From positions 1 through 5,733 of the forward strand of contig CAMLXE010000125.1 in NCBI GenBank assembly GCA_946490455.1: a stretch of 5,733 nucleotides of DNA, written 5' to 3'. How positions within the stretch are numbered: position 1 is the first letter of the stretch; each line of letters begins with the position of its first letter. Shown here in pieces: positions 1-5,733 of the stretch. This stretch comes from an uncultured Desulfovibrio sp. (GTDB lineage Bacteria; Desulfobacterota; Desulfovibrionia; Desulfovibrionales; Desulfovibrionaceae). Both the position numbers and the translations under genes were made by a program. The notes below the pieces were generated by a model. It did not search any database, had not been told where the DNA came from, and worked only from the letters and a program-made list of their open reading frames with translations.

Positions 1-682
1 CAGCCTGCGCCACGTCTTCGGGATAGTGCTTGGGTTCGCGAGCGTTCAGAATGTACATGACGTCGCAGTCTTCCCGGTCAATGGGGATTTCAAGCCCCGG
101 CCATTCTTCGGCCGTTTCTTCTTCCATCCATTCGCAGGTATCGATCCAGTCTTCGGTGGTCACATCCATCTGTGCCCCATAGACACGGTGCATGCCGGCC
201 CCGATCTTCAGCTCCCACGGTACGAAGCCCTGATCATAGAGCAGTCCGCGCAGGTAGCTGAACATGACGCCCATATCAATGCCATGCGGGCAGTAGGTTC
301 CACAGCGGTTGCAGCAGGTACACTGGGCCCAGGCAACCTCCATGGCGTGAATCATGAACTTGGTGTCAACGTTGCCCTTGCGGCGCAGCATCTCACCGAG
401 GGTTGACTGGATCTTGTATGACGGAACCTGTTCGGGATCACGGTTATTGGCCAGATACAGGAAACAGCTGTTGGCGCAAAGTCCGCAATGGGCGCAGATT
501 TCGAGCCAGGTGCGCGTTCTGGACTTGCAGGTTGTTTCCAGCGCCTTGGCCAGAGCAGGAACATCCACTTCCAGATGTTCCATTTCCTCATAATATTGCT
601 TTCCGCCCTTGTCCGCGAGCAGAGCCTTCAGCTCTTCTTCGGTTGTAACGGGCCGTCTGTTACAGAATTTGCCTTCCGGCAT
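1..682 (-). CDS. hmcF: HmcF, cytoplasmic [4Fe-4S] protein of the HdrD/GlpC type (3' end cut by window edge)
   Basis: Cytoplasmic iron-sulfur subunit of the Hmc complex, with an N-terminal domain like those of heterodisulfide reductase HdrD and GlpC. The first 227 codons are present and the frame stays open to base 1; the D. vulgaris protein is about 461 residues, so roughly half is missing, including the expected cysteine-rich CCG domains. Two classical cluster motifs are visible: Cys 63/66/69/73 (CAHCGLCANSC) and Cys 121/124/127/131 (CTCCNRCGTYC), each CxxCxxCxxxC. Residues about 173-206 are strongly acidic and Trp-rich. There is no signal peptide or membrane span, which agrees with a cytoplasmic site. 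The ATG at 682 has GGAGG 5 bases upstream. It follows hmcE by 21 bases. In Desulfovibrio this subunit is thought to hand electrons to cytoplasmic acceptors, but the acceptor is not settled. Confidence 0.93.
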   Translation of the reverse strand, partial: MPEGKFCNRRPVTTEEELKALLADKGGKQYYEEMEHLEVDVPALAKALETTCKSRTRTWLEICAHCGLCANSCFLYLANNRDPEQVPSYKIQSTLGEMLRRKGNVDTKFMIHAMEVAWAQCTCCNRCGTYCPHGIDMGVMFSYLRGLLYDQGFVPWELKIGAGMHRVYGAQMDVTTEDWIDTCEWMEEETAEEWPGLEIPIDREDCDVMYILNAREPKHYPEDVAQA

Positions 683-687
683 GGTAT

Positions 688-692
688 CCTCC
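688..692 (-). promoter_or_regulatory. Ribosome binding site of hmcF
   Basis: GGAGG on the minus strand, 5 bases before the hmcF ATG at 682, in the 21-base gap after hmcE. It fixes the start that begins MPEGKFCNRR. A weak 4-base inverted repeat (GGTA and TACC, positions 683-698) surrounds it. Confidence 0.75.
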
Positions 693-703
693 AGTACCCC
701 GAC

Positions 704-1384
704 TTACCAGGGGAATGCGGGACCGCGCGTTGCGCCGCCACGCTTGATGGCGAAGTCCATGCCAAGCTGACCACGCGACATGAAGTACAGCGCGATATGG
801 GAGAGCTTGGTGAACGGAGCCAGGATAAGCACAAGTTCAGCCGCAAAGATATGCCACAAAAGCCAGCTCTCATAACCGGGAGCCTGCATTCTGGCGAGGA
901 AGCCCGCAACCAGAACAAACAGCGAGAGGAGCAGCACAAACCAGTCGGTCCTGTTCGTGATGAAGCGGACTTCCGGCAGGGCAATGCGGCGCAGGATCAT
1001 CATGACGCCGCCAATGATGCCAAGGACGGTCAGGCCATCGGAAAGCGCGATGGGCATGGCAGGCAGGCTGAAGCCCAGACGTTCCTCCATGATGACCATA
1101 TGCCCGGCAAGAAACAGCGGTGCAATGACCAGGCCAAGGTGAAAGAAGAAAAAGGCAAAGGTGAAATAGGGCTGTTTTCTCCAGCTGTGGGTGGCAAAGG
1201 GAACCAGCCACTGAAAGACCGAAGACAGCGCGCCCTTCATGCCGATGTCACGTCCGGGGCCGTAGGCTACGCGTTCAAGCCGCCAGTCCAGTCCCTTGAT
1301 ATAGCGTACCACACGCCAGGCCAGTCCGATCACGAAGACAAGGATGGCCAGCCACAGCATGGGTCCGGTGAGAAATGCGTACAT
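704..1384 (-). CDS. hmcE: HmcE, NarI/DsrM-like cytochrome b-type membrane subunit
   Basis: Membrane subunit related to the gamma subunit of respiratory nitrate reductase (NarI) and to DsrM, expected to bind b-type heme and to deliver electrons to the HdrD-like HmcF. It has 226 residues, close to the D. vulgaris protein. Five hydrophobic spans are visible, near residues 8-30, 73-95, 115-133, 148-165 and 175-193. Histidines occur at 66, 82, 95, 178 and 196. His178 and His196 are 18 apart, the same spacing as the two heme-ligand histidines I recall in the last span of NarI; the partner ligands on the earlier span would be His82 and His95. The start has AAGGAG 7 bases upstream. The gene sits 18 bases after hmcD and 21 bases before hmcF. 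Heme binding is inferred from family and His spacing. Confidence 0.92.
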   Translation of the reverse strand: MYAFLTGPMLWLAILVFVIGLAWRVVRYIKGLDWRLERVAYGPGRDIGMKGALSSVFQWLVPFATHSWRKQPYFTFAFFFFHLGLVIAPLFLAGHMVIMEERLGFSLPAMPIALSDGLTVLGIIGGVMMILRRIALPEVRFITNRTDWFVLLLSLFVLVAGFLARMQAPGYESWLLWHIFAAELVLILAPFTKLSHIALYFMSRGQLGMDFAIKRGGATRGPAFPW

Positions 1385-1385
1385 A

Positions 1386-1399
1386 GCAAAGCTCCTTGC
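1386..1399 (-). promoter_or_regulatory. Ribosome binding site of hmcE within a small inverted repeat
   Basis: AAGGAG at 1397-1392 lies 7 bases before the hmcE ATG. It sits in GCAAGGAGCTTTGC, which can pair GCAAG with TTTGC (last pair G-U) around a 4-base GAGC loop. The ribosome binding site itself is clear; any effect of the small hairpin is inference. Confidence 0.7.
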
Positions 1400-1402
1400 G
1401 AA

Positions 1403-1546
1403 TTAGTCGGGTCTGCCGGTTCTCTTGTCGCGACCGAAAAGGAAGCGCCAGAAACCGAGGAAGCCCAGCAAGGTCACACCCATAAGCACATACGTCCAGC
1501 TTTTGGTATGGACCAGAAACGAATACAGAGTAGGAAAGTCTTCCAT
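1403..1546 (-). CDS. hmcD: HmcD, 47-residue single-span membrane protein
   Basis: A very small gene between hmcC and hmcE, in the position and of the size of D. vulgaris hmcD (about 48 residues). It reads MEDFPTLYSF at the N-terminus, has a hydrophobic span at about residues 17-37 (WTYVLMGVTLLGFLGFWRFL) and ends in a basic tail (GRDKRTGRPD). The basic C-terminus suggests the tail faces the cytoplasm. The TAA stop is at 1403-1405. A strong GGGAGG ribosome binding site at 1553-1558 precedes the ATG by 6 bases. It lies 14 bases after the hmcC stop and 18 bases before hmcE. Its biochemical role is unknown; a structural or assembly part of the membrane core is the natural guess. No cofactor-binding motif is visible, though single His and Trp residues are present. 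Confidence 0.9.
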   Translation of the reverse strand: MEDFPTLYSFLVHTKSWTYVLMGVTLLGFLGFWRFLFGRDKRTGRPD

Positions 1547-1552
1547 GATATG

Positions 1553-1558
1553 CCTCCC
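1553..1558 (-). promoter_or_regulatory. Ribosome binding site of hmcD
   Basis: GGGAGG on the minus strand, 6 bases before the hmcD ATG at 1546. It is one of the strongest in the operon and is a main reason to accept this very short reading frame as a gene. Confidence 0.8.
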
Positions 1559-1560
1559 GC

Positions 1561-2847
1561 CTAATGGGCCTTGTAGTCGGGATGTTCAAAGAGCACCGGC
1601 ATCTTTGAAGCGATGAACCGGTATGCGGTCACAATGAGCGTCACGATGAAGATGGACAGCCCAATCTCGGTCAGACTCGGGAAATAGCGGTCGGCGGAGG
1701 GAAGCTGCCAGTTGAAGCCCACAAGGCAGACGTTGAAGCGATTGACCACGATGCCGAGGACAGCAATGATCGAAGCGATGCGCACCACCTTGACCCGGCG
1801 TTCCCGGACACCGATGGCATACAGGAAGCACGGCAGGAGGACAAAGCCGATCATTTCCACAAGGAACCAGGCACCATACCCGGTTGCGAGATAATGCCAG
1901 TCATTGTCCATGGTGATGTCCATGACCTTGATGGCGAAATAGCCCAGCAGCACAAAGGAGGCAGCCCGGCCGAAACCGAAGACAACGCCTTCGGCCTCGC
2001 GCAGATGCGTCTCGTCCATCTTGTCATGCAGCGCAGCATGGCTCAGGGTTCCCTCGAAGATGACCATGGAAAGACCGGCCACCATGGAGGAGACAAAGAA
2101 GAACACGGGCATGAACGGCGAATACCAGAGGGGATGCAGCTTGCTCGGTGCAATGAGGAACAAAGCGCCAAGCGAGGACTGGTGCATGGTGGAAAGCACA
2201 ACCCCGAGGATGGTCAGCGGAATGGTGAAGGCCAGAACCGCCTTTCTTATGGGACGCAGCCAGGGACGGATCCTGAGAATCCACCGCGGAGCCTCCTTCA
2301 TGCCGAGCAGCCATTCCATGGCGGCCGGCGACCATTCGATGAACAGAACCGTCACATAGATGCACACACAGAGTCCCACTTCAAAGAGCAGCGAGGTGGC
2401 ACCCTGAGAAATGATCAGCGGATAGGGCAGACGCCACGGCTGACCTACGTCATAGAGAAGCGCCACGACAACGAAGGCATAGCCCAGAAAGGCCGTGGTG
2501 ATGGCCGGACGGACGGCGGAATGAAACCGCTTCAGCCCGAACAGATAGCAGGCAGCCGAAGTCACATAGCCCCCTGCCGCCAGCGCAACGCCGCACAGCA
2601 GGTCAAAGGCAATCCAGATGCCCCAGGGGTTGTTGTCGTCAAGATTGCTTACCGCGCCGATGCCGAAGCCGAAACGCCCGATGGTGATCAGGATGCCCCA
2701 GATCAGGATGATGGCAGTGATGACATTGCCGGGAGTCCGGGGAATGGAAAGCAGTGTTCTGCCAAAGCAGCCCTGCATGCAGGGTTTGGCAGCCCAGTAG
2801 GCAGCCTTCTCTTCCAGGCGTTCAGAAAGAAGATTCCAGCATTTCAT
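1561..2847 (-). CDS. hmcC: HmcC, NrfD/PsrC-family polytopic membrane subunit
   Basis: Integral membrane subunit of the NrfD/PsrC (polysulfide reductase membrane subunit) family, which pairs with HmcB-like ferredoxin subunits and links them to quinone or to other membrane partners. It has 428 residues. By eye there are about ten hydrophobic spans, near 41-63, 78-103, 116-134, 153-170, 204-222, 247-265, 293-311, 325-346, 355-373 and 395-413. The stretch LLSIPRTPGN at 32-41 and GRFGFGIGAVSNLDDNNPWG at 57-76 resemble HmcC/NrfD N-termini. I chose the start at 2847 because GGAGG lies 7 bases upstream and the ATG overlaps the hmcB stop as TGATG, which suggests coupled translation. This start gives about 30 extra N-terminal residues, containing two Cys (23 and 27), compared with the D. 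vulgaris protein as I remember it (about 389). An ATG at codon 24 is an alternative. The stop is 14 bases before hmcD. Confidence 0.93.
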   Translation of the reverse strand: MKCWNLLSERLEEKAAYWAAKPCMQGCFGRTLLSIPRTPGNVITAIILIWGILITIGRFGFGIGAVSNLDDNNPWGIWIAFDLLCGVALAAGGYVTSAACYLFGLKRFHSAVRPAITTAFLGYAFVVVALLYDVGQPWRLPYPLIISQGATSLLFEVGLCVCIYVTVLFIEWSPAAMEWLLGMKEAPRWILRIRPWLRPIRKAVLAFTIPLTILGVVLSTMHQSSLGALFLIAPSKLHPLWYSPFMPVFFFVSSMVAGLSMVIFEGTLSHAALHDKMDETHLREAEGVVFGFGRAASFVLLGYFAIKVMDITMDNDWHYLATGYGAWFLVEMIGFVLLPCFLYAIGVRERRVKVVRIASIIAVLGIVVNRFNVCLVGFNWQLPSADRYFPSLTEIGLSIFIVTLIVTAYRFIASKMPVLFEHPDYKAH

Positions 2848-4058
2848 CAGGAGGCCTCCCCACCGTCTGTTTTGCCCTTGTCGGCAGCAGGCATTTCAGG
2901 CTCTTCCTCCTGAGCCGCTGCGGGCGAGGCTTCTGCCTCATCCGAAGCCGCATCAGAAGCCCCCTTGAGTTCGGCCACGGCAGCCGCGACGGCTTCCGCC
3001 TTTTCGGCTTCAAGCTGAGCCCTGAGCGCTTCCTCTGCTTCGGCCACAGCCTTCTTCACTTCGGAGGCAACGGCCTTTTCCTTATCCTTTTCAGCCTTTT
3101 CAAGGCTCTTCTTGAGCGTCTTTTCGGCTTCTTCACGGGTCTGCGCGACAGCCGCAGCAACAGCTTCAGCCTGTTCTTCCGCAGCAATCTTTTCCTTGCG
3201 CTTGGTGATGGCATAGGCGCCACCAAGCAGGACGGGCCAGATGCCCACAACCATGGGAACGGCGCCCAGCGCACCGCTCGTGAAGTCGGCGGCAGGTCTG
3301 GTTCCAAGTTCCTCGTTCATGCCGACGGCAGAGAACTCGGCTCCGGAAATGACCATCCACGCGGTTCCGCCCATTTCATGCTCGCCATACACATGGTTCT
3401 GGTAGCGTTCCGGATTCTTGCGGATGCGATCCCACGCAATCTGGATCAGTTCGTCCCGCTTGCCCAAAATCAGGGCACCGGTGGGACAGTTTACCACGCA
3501 GCCGGGGAGCTTGCCTTCCTGCAGACGGGGATGACACATGGTGCATTTCTGCACCACAGGATTCAGGACCCGATCATAGGTATAGGCAGGGATATTGAAC
3601 GGACAGGCAATCATGCAGTAACGGCAGCCCACGCAGAGCGAGGGATCATACGTTACGGAACCGTCCGGATTCTTCGTAAAGGCCCGCACAAAACAGGCGC
3701 TCGCGCAGGCAGGTTCCTGACAGTGCATGCACTGGGTCTTCCGGAAAACATCCTTGTCCAGGCTGACCGGATGATACCTGTTGACGACAGTCCATTCGGT
3801 CGCGGAAGTCCGGCGGGACCTGTCCAGCACACTGAGATCCGTAAACGGCTGTTCAGGTTCGGGCAGGCTGTTGACCGCATTGCAGGCCTGTTCGCAGCGA
3901 CGGCAGCCGATGCAGAGCGTCGTGTCATGCAGTACGCCTTTGCTGTCGGGATAGCCCTTGAAGTTTCCCCCGGAAGCCGCAGAGGCCGTCCCCGCGCCGG
4001 CGAGCGCCGATCCGATGCCGAGGCTTCCCATCAGGGTAAGGAAAGATCTTCTGTTCAT
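2847..4058 (-). CDS. hmcB: HmcB, exported four-cluster [4Fe-4S] ferredoxin-like subunit with membrane anchor and coiled-coil tail
   Basis: Iron-sulfur electron-transfer subunit of the DmsB/NrfC/PsrB kind, expected to pass electrons between HmcA and the membrane subunits. It has 403 residues; the D. vulgaris protein is about 370 as I recall. The N-terminus NRRSFLT followed by a hydrophobic stretch ending near ASA (about residue 27) looks like a twin-arginine signal. Sixteen cysteines fall in four groups: 49/52/55/59, 110/113/118/122, 142/145/148/152 and 172/175/187/191, enough for four [4Fe-4S] clusters. One membrane span lies at about 262-284 and is followed by KRKEK. Residues about 286-368 are Ala/Glu/Lys-rich with coiled-coil character, then comes an acidic, Pro-containing end. 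The start ATG has AAGGAG at a good distance and directly precedes the Arg-Arg signal. The stop overlaps the hmcC start by one base. The tail appears longer than in D. vulgaris. Confidence 0.95.
   Translation of the reverse strand: MNRRSFLTLMGSLGIGSALAGAGTASAASGGNFKGYPDSKGVLHDTTLCIGCRRCEQACNAVNSLPEPEQPFTDLSVLDRSRRTSATEWTVVNRYHPVSLDKDVFRKTQCMHCQEPACASACFVRAFTKNPDGSVTYDPSLCVGCRYCMIACPFNIPAYTYDRVLNPVVQKCTMCHPRLQEGKLPGCVVNCPTGALILGKRDELIQIAWDRIRKNPERYQNHVYGEHEMGGTAWMVISGAEFSAVGMNEELGTRPAADFTSGALGAVPMVVGIWPVLLGGAYAITKRKEKIAAEEQAEAVAAAVAQTREEAEKTLKKSLEKAEKDKEKAVASEVKKAVAEAEEALRAQLEAEKAEAVAAAVAELKGASDAASDEAEASPAAAQEEEPEMPAADKGKTDGGEAS
2850..2859 (-). promoter_or_regulatory. Ribosome binding site of hmcC inside a 10-base palindrome
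   Basis: The minus strand carries GGAGG at 2859-2855, 7 bases before the hmcC ATG, within the last codons of hmcB. It forms half of the perfect palindrome GGAGGCCTCC. With the TGATG stop-start overlap just after it, it decides the hmcC start at 2847 and suggests that hmcB and hmcC are translated in a coupled manner. Confidence 0.75.
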
Positions 4059-4062
4059 ATGT

Positions 4063-4068
4063 CTCCTT
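4063..4068 (-). promoter_or_regulatory. Ribosome binding site of hmcB
   Basis: AAGGAG on the minus strand, ending 4 bases before the hmcB ATG at 4058. It lies inside the 15-base gap after the hmcA stop and supports the start that places the twin-arginine motif at the N-terminus. Confidence 0.8.
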
Positions 4069-4073
4069 ACCTC

Positions 4074-5733
4074 CTACTTCTTGAGCGGGGCATGACATCC
4101 CGCACAGTCTGTAGCGGCAGGCTTCGTGATCTGCATCCGATCATGGCAAGCCATGCACTGCTGGTGATAGGCAGCCCTCAGATTTGGTCTGCCGGAACTT
4201 TCTACCACCTGATTCCCCTGACTGCCGTGGCAGCTTGCGCACTTGGGCGGAGACATGAGGTCAGCCTGAGGAACGTGATGATGACAGGCGGCACACAAGG
4301 TGGTCGGCGACGAATGGAATGCGGCGGCCATGCCGTTTTCGGCAGTTCCATTCAGAAGCGCTTCATAGATTTTCCTGTGCGGGAAGTGCGACGGAGCATA
4401 TTCCTTGGACAGGGTACCTATTTCGACCCATTCCGGAACATCCTGAGGCGAAACGGGAGTGCTTCCGGCAGGCTTTGCGGCAAGCGTTTCGGCAGCCACG
4501 GCCGAGAGCCGTTCCTTCACGTCCTTTTCGGACCCGGCGCCATTCAGGGCAGCGGAAAGATCCTTGATTTCAACATGGCATACCGCACAGGACTGCTGTG
4601 ACATCGCCGTGAGGGCGCCATGACAGCCGGCACATTCTGTCCGGCTCGCGATTTCCATCTGGTGACAGCCCACGCAGCTCCGGTCGGAAGCGGGATCATG
4701 CATGGCCTGGGAAAGCGTCACGAACTGGCTCGCCTCGGAACCGTCCAGCGTATGGCAGACGGAGCAGGCGTCGATTCGCACATGGTGGCAGACCCGGCAG
4801 CTGTCGGTAACGCCTTCGTGTGCCTTGTGATTGAAGAGGACAGGCTTCATGCCCGAACCATCGGCAGCGGTGAGCGAATACTTGCCTTCGCCATCCACAG
4901 GCAGCATGACCACGGCGTCGGGCTGTCCGCGCATGAGACGGGGTACGTCGGGCACCTGCCGGTATCCGGCCTGGGCATCCAGCGTATGACAGCCGGCACA
5001 GGTATCCGGTCCGCTGGCAGCGGCCGCGGCATCCCCGGTCTTGCCGTCAGCCTGGGCTGCGGCAGAAAGGTCGGCGTGACACCATACGCACTTGGTGTGG
5101 ACAGCCGTCTGGAGAGAAGGCTTGTTGCCTTCGGCAGCCTCGCCATGACAGGCGGCGCAGGCGTCTTCCGTTCCCGGAATCCAGACCAGCTTCTGGAGCT
5201 TTTCATCATACACATGATGGCAGGCTCCACAGTTTTCGTTGGAGCCGGCAGGACCCTTGATGGCCTTGGAACTGACATGCAGATAGTGAAGGGACTTGTC
5301 TCCCAGTTCAATGGGAGCGGGGTTCGAGACATAGGGCGACTTTGCGTCGTGGCAGGTGCGGCACTCGCCATCCTGGGGGCCCCTGTCCATTTCTGCATGA
5401 CAGCCGATACAGCCTTCATGGAACAGCTGTTCCAGCTTTTTCGGGTCACTCTCTCCATTCCAGCGCATGAACCCTCTGTGTCCATCCGCAGTCTCCGAAT
5501 GGCAGACAGAACAGTCCTTCCCCTCACGGGCAAGGGCCTGCGTGTGTGTGTCATGCAAAAATACGGCGGGCGGCATTTCCAGTGTCTTGTACTGGCCTAT
5601 GGCGTCAATGCGAATCACGTCGGGTCTGTCAACAGCAGCAACAGACGGCGTTTCAAACAAGGACGCAAGTCCCCCCAGACCGATCACGGCAATCGCCGCC
5701 AGCGCAATCCCACGCAGCAGTTTTCGACCGTTT
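4074..5733 (-). CDS. hmcA: HmcA, 16-heme high-molecular-weight cytochrome c (5' end cut by window edge)
   Basis: Periplasmic electron-carrying subunit of the Hmc complex; in Desulfovibrio it takes electrons from hydrogenase through type I cytochrome c3. The frame is open to the right edge and gives 552 residues, close to the roughly 545 I recall for D. vulgaris HmcA. Visible residues 1-33 form a Sec-type signal: basic NGRKLLRG, then a hydrophobic run, with possible cleavage near SVAA. The D. vulgaris protein begins MRNGR as I recall it, so the true ATG probably lies about 5 bases beyond the window. The in-frame GTG at 5687 is inside the signal core and is not the start. There are sixteen CxxCH motifs, with first Cys at residues 74, 108, 124, 168, 192, 215, 245, 312, 323, 353, 367, 382, 480, 498, 526 and 543. 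Three are followed by a second His (168, 312, 480). The spacing fits a triheme module, three tetraheme c3-like modules and one lone heme. The TAG stop is 15 bases before hmcB. Confidence 0.96.
   Translation of the reverse strand, partial: NGRKLLRGIALAAIAVIGLGGLASLFETPSVAAVDRPDVIRIDAIGQYKTLEMPPAVFLHDTHTQALAREGKDCSVCHSETADGHRGFMRWNGESDPKKLEQLFHEGCIGCHAEMDRGPQDGECRTCHDAKSPYVSNPAPIELGDKSLHYLHVSSKAIKGPAGSNENCGACHHVYDEKLQKLVWIPGTEDACAACHGEAAEGNKPSLQTAVHTKCVWCHADLSAAAQADGKTGDAAAAASGPDTCAGCHTLDAQAGYRQVPDVPRLMRGQPDAVVMLPVDGEGKYSLTAADGSGMKPVLFNHKAHEGVTDSCRVCHHVRIDACSVCHTLDGSEASQFVTLSQAMHDPASDRSCVGCHQMEIASRTECAGCHGALTAMSQQSCAVCHVEIKDLSAALNGAGSEKDVKERLSAVAAETLAAKPAGSTPVSPQDVPEWVEIGTLSKEYAPSHFPHRKIYEALLNGTAENGMAAAFHSSPTTLCAACHHHVPQADLMSPPKCASCHGSQGNQVVESSGRPNLRAAYHQQCMACHDRMQITKPAATDCAGCHAPLKK

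Noticed and set aside
683..703. Possible terminator or internal promoter between hmcE and hmcF
   Set aside because: The gap is 21 bases and holds the hmcF ribosome binding site; there is no strong stem followed by a T-run and no convincing -35/-10 pair.
488..1564. A 358-codon open frame on the plus strand across hmcF, hmcE and hmcD
   Set aside because: It is antisense to recognised genes with clear starts; the product is a hydrophilic mix of Lys, Gln and His with no family resemblance, as expected when a membrane-protein gene is read backwards.
1894..2913. A 339-codon open frame on the plus strand opposite hmcC
   Set aside because: It is the reverse reading of a hydrophobic NrfD-type gene, hydrophilic and without a domain; no independent evidence of expression.
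2860..3200. Repetitive-looking Glu/Ala/Lys codons suggesting a DNA repeat array
   Set aside because: The similarity comes from coiled-coil composition in the HmcB tail. I see no exact tandem unit and no CRISPR-like spacing.
2754..4601. A 615-codon open frame on the plus strand across hmcA, hmcB and the start of hmcC
   Set aside because: It is antisense to three well-supported genes, has a low-complexity Arg/Gly/Phe-rich product with no recognisable domain, and its start has no good ribosome binding site that I can see. Such frames are expected opposite genes with strong G/C third-position bias.
4847..5554. A 235-codon minus-strand frame inside hmcA
   Set aside because: It overlaps hmcA in another frame. 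The hmcA frame carries sixteen intact heme motifs and a signal peptide, so this one is a shadow.

Overview
The window holds most of one operon, read entirely on the minus strand. It encodes the high-molecular-weight cytochrome (Hmc) transmembrane redox complex of sulfate-reducing bacteria. Gene order in the direction of transcription (right to left here) is hmcA (start just off the right edge), hmcB, hmcC, hmcD, hmcE and the first half of hmcF (runs off the left edge). The order, the short junctions (a 1-base overlap to 21 bases) and the protein sequences match my memory of the hmcABCDEF operon of Desulfovibrio vulgaris closely. I have no alignment to quote. The source is most likely a member of the Desulfovibrionaceae or a near relative; the base composition is moderately GC-rich and I cannot name a species.

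Layout from right to left: 5733-4074 hmcA, a secreted 16-heme cytochrome c; 4058-2847 hmcB, an exported protein with four [4Fe-4S] clusters, a membrane anchor and a long charged coiled-coil tail; 2847-1561 hmcC, an NrfD/PsrC-type polytopic membrane protein; 1546-1403 hmcD, a 47-residue single-span protein; 1384-704 hmcE, a NarI/DsrM-like cytochrome b-type membrane subunit; 682-1 hmcF, a cytoplasmic ferredoxin-type protein of the HdrD/GlpC kind, cut before its C-terminal domain. Each gene with a visible start has a good Shine-Dalgarno sequence. No stretch longer than 21 bases is non-coding, so there is no room for other genes, and I see no internal promoter or terminator.

How the parts work together: in the established model, periplasmic hydrogenases reduce type I cytochrome c3, which passes electrons to HmcA. 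HmcA passes them to the membrane-bound HmcB/C/D/E and on to HmcF in the cytoplasm, linking periplasmic H2 oxidation to cytoplasmic reduction; the flow may also reverse. In D. vulgaris the operon continues into the regulatory genes rrf1 and rrf2, which would lie beyond the left edge here.

This is a known system, not a new one. The points worth a second look are the HmcB topology and tail, the tiny hmcD gene, the extended HmcC N-terminus, heme-ligand details in HmcA and HmcE, and short inverted repeats around several ribosome binding sites.
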